Part shown: piece after piece, positions 1 through 9,955 of the stretch
How positions within the stretch are numbered: position 1 is the stretch's first letter
Layout: the number at the start of each line of letters is the position of its first letter
Source: VMDJ01 sp038146785
GTDB taxonomy: Bacteria > Pseudomonadota > Gammaproteobacteria > Chromatiales > Chromatiaceae
Reading direction: 5' to 3'
DNA length: 64,000 bases
Assembly: GCA_038146785.1 (NCBI GenBank)
Contig: JAYQSI010000001.1
Span: 31,814-95,813 of the forward strand
The notes under the pieces: generated by a model
Databases searched by the model: none
The model's input: only the letters and a program-made list of their open reading frames with translations
Told to the model about the DNA's origin: nothing
Made by a program: the position numbers and the translations under genes

Positions 1-1082
1 TCGTGATCGATAAAGGGATTGGTTTTAGCCGGGTACTCTGGCTCTAAGCCAACATCCATCAATTGATTGATGCGCACTAAGGCGGCGCGTGCTGAGTGAT
101 AGGCGTATTGAATGCCGAGTATTTCTTGTACGGGCGTCATCATGAACCAGAGATAAGCAAAGACAGCGAGCATCTGGCCAATTGAAAGATCTGAGTAAAG
201 GACCATCACCATCGATAGCGCGCGGAAGGTGTCAAAGCCAAACAAGAACACCATGAAAGAGAAGCGACTCGCCGCATCGGACTTCCAGGTGTAGTTGGCT
301 GAGTGATCACGAATATTGCTTGCCGCATCGATAACGCGTTGCACGAAATGCTTCTCGCGATTGGCAGCGCGAATCTCTTGAATCGCATCGAGCGTTTCAC
401 CTAACGATTCTTGAAACAACTGATAAGCCGAGTTCTCTTTCTTTTTGAGTTGTTTGACGCGCCGACCTAATGCGGTGGTGAGATAAATCACAAAAGGATT
501 GAGCAGCATGATGAAGAGTGCGAGCTGCCAATGCATCCAGAACAACACAATGGCTGTGCCGAGTATGCTTAAAACGGCGACGATGAATTTACTGGTGGTT
601 TGGCTGACAAATTGATCAATAGCATCCAGATCGGTGACTAAATGCGAAGCGACGGTTGAGCTGCCGAGCGTTTCATATTCCGACATGGAAAAGCGTTGCA
701 GTCTTAACAGCAGGTCACGGCGCATTCTAAAGATGAGGTCTTTGGAGATGATGGTGAACTGACGTGTCTGCCACACACCAAGTATCAAGCTAGCTAAGCG
801 AAGCGAGATCGTCAGTATTAAGATTGCGGTGATGTAGAGGATGGCGCCATGCCATTCGCTTGGAAATAACTGCTGAAGTGCAGCGACGGTGCTGCCCGGT
901 TGGTTGAGTAAGACTTCGTCAACCAATAAAGGAATGAGTAAGGGGATAGGTACCGATACAGCTGCGCCCAAAATCGCGATAAGGTTAGCGCTGATTAGTT
1001 CGCGGCGATGCCGCGTTATCATGCTGACAAGCTCGGACCAGCGATAAGGTGTTGAGCGCAGTTGGGCAGATTCGGATTGCAT
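1..1082 (-). CDS. ABC exporter, membrane-domain half (partial)
   Basis: The minus strand reads open from the ATG at 1080-1082 to the window edge, about 360 codons, without a stop. The product begins with a short soluble stretch, then hydrophobic segments of an ABC exporter membrane domain (residues about 25-310). It ends at the linker just before where the nucleotide-binding domain should start, so Walker A, the signature motif and Walker B lie outside the window. It is a permease-ATPase fusion of the MsbA-like half-transporter type; substrate unknown. A second ATG at 1020-1022 is an alternative start. With the upstream start only about 13 bases separate it from the divergent peptidase gene, which leaves no room for promoters. 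Confidence 0.8.
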   Translation of the reverse strand, partial: MQSESAQLRSTPYRWSELVSMITRHRRELISANLIAILGAAVSVPIPLLIPLLVDEVLLNQPGSTVAALQQLFPSEWHGAILYITAILILTISLRLASLILGVWQTRQFTIISKDLIFRMRRDLLLRLQRFSMSEYETLGSSTVASHLVTDLDAIDQFVSQTTSKFIVAVLSILGTAIVLFWMHWQLALFIMLLNPFVIYLTTALGRRVKQLKKKENSAYQLFQESLGETLDAIQEIRAANREKHFVQRVIDAASNIRDHSANYTWKSDAASRFSFMVFLFGFDTFRALSMVMVLYSDLSIGQMLAVFAYLWFMMTPVQEILGIQYAYHSARAALVRINQLMDVGLEPEYPAKTNPFIDH

Positions 1083-1095
1083 CTCAGGAGTATCA

Positions 1096-1953
1096 ATGCC
1101 GCTTGTTTTGAATACAACTCACAATCACTCGCAACGACTAGGAACTCTGTTCGCTTTGCTCCTGATGGGGCTTTCAAGTGCCAGTTTTGCACTGAGCTTT
1201 GACGGTGACTTTGTGCAGGGCGGTATGGTGGTGGTGCAGGATGCTGATGTGATTGCCGCTTGGCAGGATGATGAGTCAGTGCGCGTGTCTGAGTCAGGTC
1301 GCTTCTTGTTGGGTTTTGGTCGAGATCATGAGAAGCCGGTGGCGATCAAAGTGAAGTATCGCGATGGTCGTGAAGAAGTCATAAGAAAGCCAATCGCCCC
1401 TCGTGAGTTCAATATTCAGCGTCTGACAATCAAAAACAAGCAACAAGTTAATCCCACTAAGCCTGAGATTTTGGCGCGGATAAAACGCGATAACGCTGGC
1501 GTGAAGAAAGCGCGAGAGCTTAATGATGCGCGTGAAGATTTTGCTCAAGGTTTTATCTGGCCAGCGATCGGTCCTATCTCTGGGGTCTATGGTAGCCAAC
1601 GAATCCTCAATGGAACGCCAAAGTGGCCTCACTACGGAGTGGATATCGCTTTGCCGACCGGAACGCCGGTAGTGGCACCTGCGGATGCGATTGTGACGTT
1701 TGCCGATGACGATCTGTTTTATTCAGGTGGCACGCTGATCATGGATCACGGTCATAAGCTCAGCTCGAGCTTTTTGCATTTGAGCAAGATCACGGTGAAG
1801 CCGGGTCAGCGGGTGAAGCAGGGGCAGGTGGTTGGCAAGATCGGCGCAACAGGCCGGGTTACCGGTGCGCATCTCGATTGGCGGATGAATTTACGCGGTC
1901 ACCGAATCGATCCGCAATTATTGGTCGAACCGATGCCAAAAGTTGCGCAATAA
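1096..1953 (+). CDS. M23 family (LytM-type) metallopeptidase, secreted
   Basis: 285 residues. An N-terminal hydrophobic segment (about 14-32, ending near SFA) looks like a signal peptide. The C-terminal half is an M23/LytM domain with the zinc motif HYGVD (H179, D183), a later FLHLS (H228) and GAHLDW (H259). The family usually has HxH at the last motif; here the third position is Asp, so the zinc ligand is either altered or the protein belongs to an M23 subgroup with HxD. The likely role is cutting peptide cross-links in periplasmic peptidoglycan. The start is supported by AGGAG at 1086-1090, five bases upstream. It is transcribed away from the ABC exporter and ahead of the TolC-like gene. 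Confidence 0.88.
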   Translation: MPLVLNTTHNHSQRLGTLFALLLMGLSSASFALSFDGDFVQGGMVVVQDADVIAAWQDDESVRVSESGRFLLGFGRDHEKPVAIKVKYRDGREEVIRKPIAPREFNIQRLTIKNKQQVNPTKPEILARIKRDNAGVKKARELNDAREDFAQGFIWPAIGPISGVYGSQRILNGTPKWPHYGVDIALPTGTPVVAPADAIVTFADDDLFYSGGTLIMDHGHKLSSSFLHLSKITVKPGQRVKQGQVVGKIGATGRVTGAHLDWRMNLRGHRIDPQLLVEPMPKVAQ

Positions 1954-2017
1954 GCCCCGTTATTAGGCGGTTCGTGCGATAATTACGCCATTATCTTTTT
2001 AACCGGCGTGGTAGGAA

Positions 2018-3295
2018 ATGAAATCGCGTTATTTGTTAATTTTCAGTCTGTTGCTGTCAGGTGTGGCCAGTTCTGCCAATCTGCTCGAGCTTTATCAGCA
2101 GGCGCTAAAAGCTGACCCAGAGTGGCTAGCTGCGCAGTCGACCGAGAAAGCCTCGGCTGAGGCTTATCCGCAGGCCTTGTCGTATCTGTTACCGAATGCC
2201 TCGGTGACCTCGACCTATACCGACAGCTACAAGGATGCTGGTGATACCAATTCCCGTCTTGATTCGTTGGTGATTAATCAGCGCTTATTCAACTTGGGCT
2301 CGTTTGCGGGTTTGAGTCAGGCTGATCTAAAAACCGAGAAAGCAAAGATTGTTCTGCGTGATGAGGCCGATGCGCTGAAGTTGCGTGTGACTGAACGTTA
2401 CTTTGATGTGCTGACAGCGCAAGATGGCGTGACCTTTGCAGAAGCTGAAGAGAAAGCGTTGGCGCGTCAGCTTGATCAGGCCAAGTTGCGACTCGAAGTC
2501 GGTCTGATTCCGATTACTGACGTTCTCGAGGTGCAAGCGCGCTTTGATACCAGCGTTGCAGCGACCATCGCAGCACGTAATGAGCTTGATAGTGCGTTGG
2601 AATCGTTAAAGACAGTTGTCGGTCCGGATGTGAATAACAGCTTGCCGGTGATGAAGGCCGATGCTGAGTTTTTAACGCTCGATCCTGCATCGATGGATGA
2701 GTGGTCAGATCTGGCCATGCAAAACAATGCAGCGCTTGCGCAGGCGCGTTTGAATGTTGAGATTGCGGATAAGCAAGTGGATATCAAACGCTCAGGTCAC
2801 TTTCCTTCACTCGACTTGAAAGGAACGGTGAATCGATATGACGGACAAGATAGTGCAACCCTAGTTGATAACGAATCCGTTGCAATCACCTTAACGGTTC
2901 CTTTGTTTGCAGGTGGTTTGACATCATCTGAGTCTGCGGAAGCGAGCTATTCCTACGAAGCTGCTAAGAGTGCGTTGGAATTATCTCGTCGTGAAACGAT
3001 GCGAGCGGTGCGTGATGCTTATCGTGGTACCCAAGCGGCAATGTCGCGTGTTAAGGCACTCAAGGCGGCTGAAGAGTCAGCGCAAAGTGCATTGAATTCA
3101 GTCGAGCAGGGCTTGACCGTCGGCACACGTACGATTGTGGATGTACTGGATGCGCAAAGTAACTGGTACAAGGCGCGCCGCGATTATGCGCAAGCGCGAT
3201 ATGACTATGTGATTAATGTGTTGAGCTTGCAGCGCACAGCAGGAAATTTAAGTGATGCGTCAATTGAGCGTGTAAACGCGATGTTGGCTGAGTAA
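2018..3295 (+). CDS. tolC: TolC family outer membrane channel protein
   Basis: 425 residues with a signal peptide (residues 1-20, ending at SSA) and two repeated outer membrane efflux domains rich in long amphipathic helices. Typical TolC features are visible, such as LLELYQQALKADPEW near the mature N-terminus and TRTIVDVLDAQ in the second repeat. The length is usual for TolC/AggA-type channels. It should form the trimeric outer membrane exit duct for tripartite efflux or type I secretion. The RND adaptor and permease at 5589-9955 are plausible partners, although aroC and an MFS gene lie between. The symbol is by family; the precise paralogue is not certain. Confidence 0.9.
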   Translation: MKSRYLLIFSLLLSGVASSANLLELYQQALKADPEWLAAQSTEKASAEAYPQALSYLLPNASVTSTYTDSYKDAGDTNSRLDSLVINQRLFNLGSFAGLSQADLKTEKAKIVLRDEADALKLRVTERYFDVLTAQDGVTFAEAEEKALARQLDQAKLRLEVGLIPITDVLEVQARFDTSVAATIAARNELDSALESLKTVVGPDVNNSLPVMKADAEFLTLDPASMDEWSDLAMQNNAALAQARLNVEIADKQVDIKRSGHFPSLDLKGTVNRYDGQDSATLVDNESVAITLTVPLFAGGLTSSESAEASYSYEAAKSALELSRRETMRAVRDAYRGTQAAMSRVKALKAAEESAQSALNSVEQGLTVGTRTIVDVLDAQSNWYKARRDYAQARYDYVINVLSLQRTAGNLSDASIERVNAMLAE

Positions 3296-3307
3296 GGTTT
3301 AGAGACG

Positions 3308-4408
3308 ATGTCTGGTAATACGATTGGTAAATTATTTACGGTAACAAGCTTTGGTGAGAGTCATGGTTTAGCAATTGGCTGCATCATTGATGGTTGTCCT
3401 CCAGGTATGGAGCTATCCGAAGCTGACATCCAGCCAGACCTTGAGCGTCGTCGTCCGGGTAAAACCCGTCATACCACGCAACGTCGTGAGATGGATGAGG
3501 TGCAAATCTTATCGGGTGTGTTTGAAGGTAAAACTACCGGTACGCCAATTGGTCTTTTGATCCATAACACCGATCAGCGTTCTAAAGACTACGGTGACAT
3601 TGCGCAGAAGTTCCGTCCCGGTCACGCGGATTACACCTATATCCAAAAGTACGGCATTCGTGACTATCGTGGTGGTGGTCGTTCATCGGCGCGTGAAACC
3701 GCGATGCGTGTCGCCGCTGGTGCGGTAGCCAAAAAGTTTTTGAAAGAAGCCTTTGGTATTGAGGTGCGCGGTTATTTATCAGCGCTCGGTCCAATTACAC
3801 CTGAAGGTTTTTCTTGGGATCCGGTTGAGAACAATCCTTTCTTCTGGCCGGTAGAAGCACAAGTCGCTGAGCTTGAGACCTATATGGATGACCTGCGTAA
3901 AAGTGGTGATTCTGTTGGTGCTGAAGTGACTGTCGTTGCGGAAGGTGTGCCACCGGGTTGGGGTGAGCCGATCTTTGATCGTTTGGATGCCGATATCGCG
4001 CATGCCTTGATGGGCATCAATGCAGCTAAAGGCGTTGAGATTGGTGCTGGCTTCCAGTGTGTCTCACAGCTCGGTACTGAGCATCGCGATCAGATGACGC
4101 CACAAGGTTTTTTGAGTAACAACGCTGGCGGTGTGCTCGGTGGTATCTCGAGTGGTCAGGATGTTGTGGCGCGAGTGGCGTTTAAACCGACATCAAGTAT
4201 TCGCTTAGGTGGTCAAACGGTTGATGTTGCGGGTGAAGCAACCGATGTCATCACTAAAGGTCGTCATGATCCTTGTGTGGGTATTCGTGCGGTACCGATT
4301 GCCGAAGCGATGTTGGCGATTGTGTTGCTCGATCATGCATTACGTCAGCGTGGCCAAAATGGTCATGTAACGCCAGAAACGCCAGTTATTCCTGCGTCAG
4401 CTGAGTAA
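3308..4408 (+). CDS. aroC: Chorismate synthase
   Basis: 366 residues, the normal length of bacterial AroC. It converts 5-enolpyruvylshikimate-3-phosphate to chorismate using reduced FMN, the last common step of aromatic amino acid synthesis. Signature stretches are present: GESHG near the N-terminus, RRRPG and the Arg-rich GGGRSSARETAMR segment around residue 125, and GRHDPC near the C-terminus. It starts 12 bases after the tolC stop, so the two may be co-transcribed. Functionally it supplies chorismate to the trp genes further downstream. Confidence 0.98.
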   Translation: MSGNTIGKLFTVTSFGESHGLAIGCIIDGCPPGMELSEADIQPDLERRRPGKTRHTTQRREMDEVQILSGVFEGKTTGTPIGLLIHNTDQRSKDYGDIAQKFRPGHADYTYIQKYGIRDYRGGGRSSARETAMRVAAGAVAKKFLKEAFGIEVRGYLSALGPITPEGFSWDPVENNPFFWPVEAQVAELETYMDDLRKSGDSVGAEVTVVAEGVPPGWGEPIFDRLDADIAHALMGINAAKGVEIGAGFQCVSQLGTEHRDQMTPQGFLSNNAGGVLGGISSGQDVVARVAFKPTSSIRLGGQTVDVAGEATDVITKGRHDPCVGIRAVPIAEAMLAIVLLDHALRQRGQNGHVTPETPVIPASAE

Positions 4409-4433
4409 GCGTCCGGGTTCGGCGGACGTCATT

Positions 4434-5579
4434 ATGCAGCTGCCTTACTGGCGACTCTCTTCCTTCTATTTCTTTTACTTCGCGCTCTTGGGCGCGTTAG
4501 TACCTTATTGGGGTTTGTTTTTACAAAACCGCGGCTTTGATGCGATCGCGATCGGTGAGCTGATGGCAATCCTGATGGCGACAAAAATCGTTGCGCCCTA
4601 TATCTGGGGTTGGCTGGGTGATCATTTGGGTCATCGCATGCGAATCGTGCAGGTTGCCTCGTTAATCTCTTTGTTGGTGTTTGCTTTGATGTTTGAGGCG
4701 AACACCTATTGGTCGATTGCCTTGGTGATGACCTTGTATAGCTTCTTTTGGAATGCGTCGTTACCTCAATTCGAAGTGGTGACCTTTACCTATTTAAAAG
4801 AACGCATCGCAAAATATGCACAGATCCGCTTATGGGGTTCGGTGGGTTTTATTATTACTGTGCTGCTGCTTGGTATGTGGGTGGATCATCAGGGTACAGA
4901 AGTTATCTTGCCGGCAGTCATGGCGATCTTTATTAGCATTTGGCTGAGCTCGTTATTTGTTAAAGATCCCGATCCAGAGCCGCATCCTCATCAAGAGATC
5001 TCCTTATCACAGGTGCTTAAGAAGCCAGCGATTATTGCCTTCTTTGTGGCGGTCTTTTTGATGCAGATGAGCCATGGGCCTTATTACGCCTTTTACTCGA
5101 TCTACATGGAGCAACACGGTTACAGCAAGACCTTTATTGGCCAGATGTGGGGCTTGGGGGTGTTTGCTGAGGTGCTGATGTTTATCGTGATGCACCGTCT
5201 ATTGGAACGTTATGGCGCGCGACGCGTCTTAGTGGCAAGCCTGTTATTGGCCGCTATGCGCTGGATCATGATAGGCGCATGGCCAGATTCCTTAACAAAT
5301 ATCGTGTTAGCTCAGTGTTTGCATGCCGCTACATTTGGTACCTTTCATGCATCAGCCATTCATTTGGTGCATCACTACTTCAGAGGCCGCTTGCAAGGCC
5401 GAGGTCAGGCGCTGTACTCCAGTGTCAGTTTTGGTGCCGGGGGTGCGATGGGTAGTTTGGCTAGTGGTTATGCTTGGGAAAGCTTGGGGCCGTTTCATAC
5501 CTTTGCAATTGCAACGGTATTTGCAGTGATGGGTGCGTGGGTTGCGTGGCAATTCATCGATAGCGCTCATGATCACTGA
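4434..5579 (+). CDS. MFS transporter, HcaT-like (phenylpropionate/nucleoside-type)
   Basis: 381 residues, nearly all hydrophobic, consistent with a 12-helix major facilitator. The N-terminus (YWRLSSFYFFYFALLGALVP) and the inter-helix GDHLGHR motif resemble the HcaT/MFS_1-like family, named for 3-phenylpropionate transport in E. coli. The true substrate cannot be read from the sequence. It lies 25 bases after aroC and 9 bases before the RND adaptor gene, suggesting a shared transcript. Confidence 0.85.
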   Translation: MQLPYWRLSSFYFFYFALLGALVPYWGLFLQNRGFDAIAIGELMAILMATKIVAPYIWGWLGDHLGHRMRIVQVASLISLLVFALMFEANTYWSIALVMTLYSFFWNASLPQFEVVTFTYLKERIAKYAQIRLWGSVGFIITVLLLGMWVDHQGTEVILPAVMAIFISIWLSSLFVKDPDPEPHPHQEISLSQVLKKPAIIAFFVAVFLMQMSHGPYYAFYSIYMEQHGYSKTFIGQMWGLGVFAEVLMFIVMHRLLERYGARRVLVASLLLAAMRWIMIGAWPDSLTNIVLAQCLHAATFGTFHASAIHLVHHYFRGRLQGRGQALYSSVSFGAGGAMGSLASGYAWESLGPFHTFAIATVFAVMGAWVAWQFIDSAHDH

Positions 5580-5588
5580 GGATAAAAA

Positions 5589-6845
5589 ATGCGTTTGATC
5601 AATCAACTTAAAAAGCGATCGTTACCGGTGCTGATTCTTGGCGGCGCTGTCTTGGTGGCTGCGTTACTTATCGCAACCAAGCCTAAAGTCGAACCTGTCA
5701 TCGCTAAAGAGAAGGCGTGGCTCGTCAGTACGCAGTCAGTACAGATTGCTGAAGCCAATCCGCATCTCACCTTATTTGGTCGTGTTGAATCTTTATGGTC
5801 AACGAATTTGACCGCGAGTGCGCCAACCGATGTGGCAAAGGTGCATGTGGTTGAAGGTGACAATGTGGCGCAAGGCGATGTGTTGGTCTCGTTAGATGAT
5901 CGTGATGCCAAACTTGTTTTGCAGCAGCGTGAAGCTGATGTTGAGCAGGCTGAAGCCAAACTGATCGCAGAGAAGAATCAACACAAGACAGATAAAGAAG
6001 CGCTGCCACGAGAAGAGAATCTTCTCAGCTTTGCGAAGAAAGAAGTCGAGCGGTTTGAGCGTTTAGCCAAAACTCAGGTGGTTGCGGTATCTGCCTTAGA
6101 GCAAGCGCGTCAGGCGTATGAGAAACAGGCGATTGCGTTTGCAACCCGTCAACAAGCGTTGGCGAATCATCAGTCACGTCAAAAAGAAGCGGATGCAGCT
6201 TTTACTCGCGCTAAAGCATTGCGTGATCAAGCGCAGATTGAGTTATCGCGTATGCAGATCAAGGCGCCCTTTAAAGCGCGCGTGGCAAAGGTGAATGTGT
6301 CACCTGGGCAGCGCCTTCGTGCCGGTGATGTGATTGCCGAGGTGTATGACCTAGATGCATTGGTCGCACGAGCACAGATACCCACCTCGCAGCTGATGAA
6401 TTTGCGACTCGCGATGGCGAATAAACAAACGATCACCGCTAAAGCAATAGTAGATGGTCAACAGGTCACCGGTACTTTCAAAAACTTGGTGGGTGAGGTT
6501 GAGCAAGCGAGTGGTGGTTTAGAAGCCTTGTTTACGCTTGAACAAGGTGATGCGGTGCTAACGCAAGGTCGCACCATCCAGCTAGATGTTGTGTTACCGA
6601 AAATTGCGGGTGTGGTGGTGATTCCACGAGAGGCGTTTTACAGCGGTAATCGCGTATTCGTCATGGATGCTGAGCAACGCATGCGTTCTATCGATGTAGC
6701 TTTGCTAGGTTCGACACAAGACGATGCCGGTGAGTCCCGTTTAATTGTTCAGTCAAACAAGCTGAAGGCTAGCGACAAGTTAGTGACAACGCAGTTGCCT
6801 AATGCAATTGATGGTTTGCTATTACGTTCTTCTGAGGCTCAGTAA
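5589..6845 (+). CDS. RND efflux periplasmic adaptor subunit (membrane fusion protein)
   Basis: 418 residues. There is an N-terminal membrane anchor (about residues 14-30), a lipoyl/barrel-sandwich half near residues 65-105 (VHVVEGDNVAQGDVLVSLDD), a long coiled-coil hairpin at about 110-215 rich in Lys/Gln/Ala, the second lipoyl half (IKAPFKARVAKVNVSPGQRL) and beta-barrel regions. This is the HlyD/AcrA architecture. It should bridge the inner-membrane pump at 6845-9955 to a TolC-type channel. Its stop overlaps the permease start (TAATG), so the pair is translationally coupled. Confidence 0.93.
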   Translation: MRLINQLKKRSLPVLILGGAVLVAALLIATKPKVEPVIAKEKAWLVSTQSVQIAEANPHLTLFGRVESLWSTNLTASAPTDVAKVHVVEGDNVAQGDVLVSLDDRDAKLVLQQREADVEQAEAKLIAEKNQHKTDKEALPREENLLSFAKKEVERFERLAKTQVVAVSALEQARQAYEKQAIAFATRQQALANHQSRQKEADAAFTRAKALRDQAQIELSRMQIKAPFKARVAKVNVSPGQRLRAGDVIAEVYDLDALVARAQIPTSQLMNLRLAMANKQTITAKAIVDGQQVTGTFKNLVGEVEQASGGLEALFTLEQGDAVLTQGRTIQLDVVLPKIAGVVVIPREAFYSGNRVFVMDAEQRMRSIDVALLGSTQDDAGESRLIVQSNKLKASDKLVTTQLPNAIDGLLLRSSEAQ

Positions 6846-9800
6846 TGACCGGCTTTCAGCATCGTAATGATTTGATCGGCATCTTTGCGCAGAACAAAGT
6901 TGCTGCGAATCTGCTGATGACCATCATGTTGCTGACCGGTGCATGGGGCTTATCCAATCTTAATGTGCAGTTTTTCCCTAACTTTGAACTTGAGATTGTT
7001 CAGGTGCGCACGGTTTGGGCAGGCGCGAGTGCGGAAGATGTCGAGCGCTCGCTAACACAGCCTTTAGAGAACGCTTTAAGGTCTGCCGATGATCTTGATG
7101 ATATGAGCTCTACCTCTGCGCAAGGGGTGAGTGTGGTCACGCTTGAGTTCCCTGAAGGGAGCGATATGGGTGACAAGGTGTCGCGTGTCGAAGAGTTGGT
7201 GAATTCTGTTCGTAATCTACCTCAAGACAGTGAGCGGACAGAGGTGACGCATTTGGCGCGTTACGAAGATATTGCGCGAATGATGGTGTATGGCCCGGAT
7301 GATCTACGTCAGCTGCGACCTTTGGTGCGTCGTTTAGAACGTGAGCTTCTCGATGCGGGTATCTCACGTGTTCAGATAAACGGTTTACCGGAAGAAGAGA
7401 TCGCGATTCAGGTGCCTCGCCGTCATCTTGAAGACTTATCGTTATCGCTCGATCAAATCAGTCAAAAGATCAATGCCACCTCGCGTGATTTACCTGCCGG
7501 TATGTTGGGGCGAGATGAAAGTGGCGTGGAGATGCGTACACAAAGCCAGCGTCGTGATGAAAAAGGCTTTGCTGATCTTCCCATCATCTCAGATGAAAAT
7601 GGACGTTTGGTCCTAGTCGGTGATGTGGCTGAGATTGAGCGTCGTGCGCGTCCCAATCAAGTCACGATGACTTATAAAGGTAAACCTGCGGTTGAAATGA
7701 AACTGCAGCGTGCCACCACGGCAGACTCACTCAAGTCAGCTGAGATCATGAATAACTATTTGGCAGATATTCGTCCGCGTCTGCCACAAGGTGTTGAGTT
7801 GGTTCTTTATGATGAGAACTGGCAGCTAATCAAAGACCGTATCAATCTGCTATTGAAGAATGGCTTAGGCGGTTTGATTCTTGTGGTGGGAATTCTTTAT
7901 CTCTTCTTGAATGGCCGCGTGGCGACATGGGTAACCGTGGGTATCCCAGTCTCTTTTATGGCGACTTTGGCTGTGATGTATGTTGCGGGCGGCAGCATCA
8001 ACATGATTTCTTTGTTCGCACTGATTATGGCGCTCGGTATCATCGTCGACGATGCCATCGTGGTGGGTGAAGATGCATTAACCCACCATCAAACAGGTGA
8101 GAGTTCGCTTGAGGCGGCAGAGGGTGGTGCGCGTCGTATGTTGGCGCCGGTTATGTCCTCATCCTTAACAACGATTGCGGCGTTTATTCCGTTGTTCGTT
8201 GTCTCCGGTTTGATTGGTAAGTTTCTCGGTGACATTCCATTTGTGATTGTCTGTGTAATTTTGGCTTCGTTGATCGAGAGCTTCTTGGTTTTGCCAGGTC
8301 ACTTGCGCCATAGCTTCAAAGGTATGACAAAAGCACAGATTGGCTCGTTCAGAAAACGCTGGGATGTGCGCTTTGATGAGTTCCGTGATGGCACTTTCCA
8401 AAAAGCGGTGACATGGGCGGTGGATAACCGCATGGCAACCTTAGCAATCGCGCTATCAACCATCATTCTATTGGTCGGTCTTTTGGCTGGTGGTCGCATG
8501 GGCTTTACTTTCTTCCCATCGGTGCCAGGCAATATTGTGGTCGCGTCAGCAAGCTTTGTGTCGGGTACGCCACCTGAGCGCGTGCATGCGTTTATTGATC
8601 ATGTCGAAGAGCAGCTTTATGAAACCGACAAAGCCTTGGGTGGTGGTCTGGTTAAGTTTGCGCAAGTCAGTAAAGGCATGTCCTATCTCTCGGATGCGAT
8701 TCAGTCGCAAAAGGGAGATCAGTTTGCCTCTGTATTTGTTGAGTTGATTGCTAATGATGCGCGTGAAGTGACTAACGATCAGTTCACCACCAAATGGGAA
8801 TCGCTGATTACTAAGCCACCGGGTCTTGAGTACTTCAGTATGGCGGCACGCAAGGGTGGTCCACCTGGGCGTGATCTTGAGATTCGTCTGACCGGTTCTA
8901 CCGATACCGAACTCAAGATGGCATCACTTGAGCTTACCGAGGCGATTAAAGCTATTACCGGTACCCGCAGTGTCGAAGATGATCTGCCATTTGGTAATTT
9001 GCAGTTGATGTACGAACTCAATGCAACCGGAGCTGCATTGGGATTATCGACAGATGGTGTGGGTCGTCAGTTACGCGCCGCCCTCGATGGACAGTTGGTG
9101 CAGATCTTTAATGAAGGCGATGACGAGATAGAAGTTCGTGTCATGTTGCCAGATGAAGAACGTCATCGTCTCTCAACATTAGAAAGCTTCCGTATTTATC
9201 TGCCAAATGGCAATACAGTACCTCTAAGTTCGGTTGTTGATATCAAAGAGCGCCGTGGCTTTAAAGCGCTTCGACACGCTGATGGTCAGCTAGCAGTAAC
9301 CGTCTTGGCGGATGTGAATACCAAGGTGGCAAACGCCAATGCAATACGTGAGCAATTGGCTGCATCTGTTCTGCCTCAGTTAGTTGAGAAATATGATGTG
9401 CATTGGGCCTTTACCGGTAAGGCCGAAGACCAAGAGCAAACTAAGACGGACATGAAGCAAGGTGCGCTGTTTGCGTTGGCGATGATCTATATCGTATTGG
9501 CTTGGGTGTTTAGCTCTTATGGCTGGCCGCTAGTTGTGATGGCAATCATTCCGTTTGGCATTGTCGGTGCGCTGATGGGGCATTTCTTTATGGGCATCAC
9601 GCCAACGATCTTGTCGATGTTTGGTGTGTTTGCGCTATCGGGTATCGTGGTGAACGACTCGATTATTTTGGTGGTTTTCTATAAGCAGCTACGCGAGAAG
9701 GGTGAGTCGATTCGTGATGCCGTTATTGCCGCATCACGTCTGCGTTTACGTGCGGTATTGCTGACCTCATTAACGACGATTGCAGGCTTGTTGCCTTTGC

Positions 9801-9955
9801 TGTTCGAAACCTCGTTGCAGGCACAGTTCCTGATTCCGATGGCGGTATCGATTTCCTTCGGCTTAGCGTTTGCGACCTTCTTGGTGTTGTTCTTGGTGCC
9901 TGCTTTGTTATCCGCGATGGAATACCGACTCAATCCTGCGGAGAAAACGGCTTAA
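6845..9955 (+). CDS. RND efflux permease, HAE-1/AcrB-like
   Basis: 1036 residues, typical of AcrB-type pumps, with two repeats of six helices each carrying a large periplasmic loop. TM4 holds the family proton-relay signature GIIVDDAIVVGED around residue 400; the second half has the matching GIVVNDSIILV segment. It uses the proton gradient to expel compounds through the adaptor encoded just upstream. The HAE-1 family covers antibiotics, bile salts and solvents, and the specific substrate is not deducible. Its stop codon overlaps that of the convergent LysR gene. Confidence 0.94.
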   Translation: MTGFQHRNDLIGIFAQNKVAANLLMTIMLLTGAWGLSNLNVQFFPNFELEIVQVRTVWAGASAEDVERSLTQPLENALRSADDLDDMSSTSAQGVSVVTLEFPEGSDMGDKVSRVEELVNSVRNLPQDSERTEVTHLARYEDIARMMVYGPDDLRQLRPLVRRLERELLDAGISRVQINGLPEEEIAIQVPRRHLEDLSLSLDQISQKINATSRDLPAGMLGRDESGVEMRTQSQRRDEKGFADLPIISDENGRLVLVGDVAEIERRARPNQVTMTYKGKPAVEMKLQRATTADSLKSAEIMNNYLADIRPRLPQGVELVLYDENWQLIKDRINLLLKNGLGGLILVVGILYLFLNGRVATWVTVGIPVSFMATLAVMYVAGGSINMISLFALIMALGIIVDDAIVVGEDALTHHQTGESSLEAAEGGARRMLAPVMSSSLTTIAAFIPLFVVSGLIGKFLGDIPFVIVCVILASLIESFLVLPGHLRHSFKGMTKAQIGSFRKRWDVRFDEFRDGTFQKAVTWAVDNRMATLAIALSTIILLVGLLAGGRMGFTFFPSVPGNIVVASASFVSGTPPERVHAFIDHVEEQLYETDKALGGGLVKFAQVSKGMSYLSDAIQSQKGDQFASVFVELIANDAREVTNDQFTTKWESLITKPPGLEYFSMAARKGGPPGRDLEIRLTGSTDTELKMASLELTEAIKAITGTRSVEDDLPFGNLQLMYELNATGAALGLSTDGVGRQLRAALDGQLVQIFNEGDDEIEVRVMLPDEERHRLSTLESFRIYLPNGNTVPLSSVVDIKERRGFKALRHADGQLAVTVLADVNTKVANANAIREQLAASVLPQLVEKYDVHWAFTGKAEDQEQTKTDMKQGALFALAMIYIVLAWVFSSYGWPLVVMAIIPFGIVGALMGHFFMGITPTILSMFGVFALSGIVVNDSIILVVFYKQLREKGESIRDAVIAASRLRLRAVLLTSLTTIAGLLPLLFETSLQAQFLIPMAVSISFGLAFATFLVLFLVPALLSAMEYRLNPAEKTA

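Noticed and set aside
206..400. Separate 64-residue gene on the minus strand
   Set aside because: It lies in another frame inside the ABC exporter membrane domain, which accounts for the sequence.
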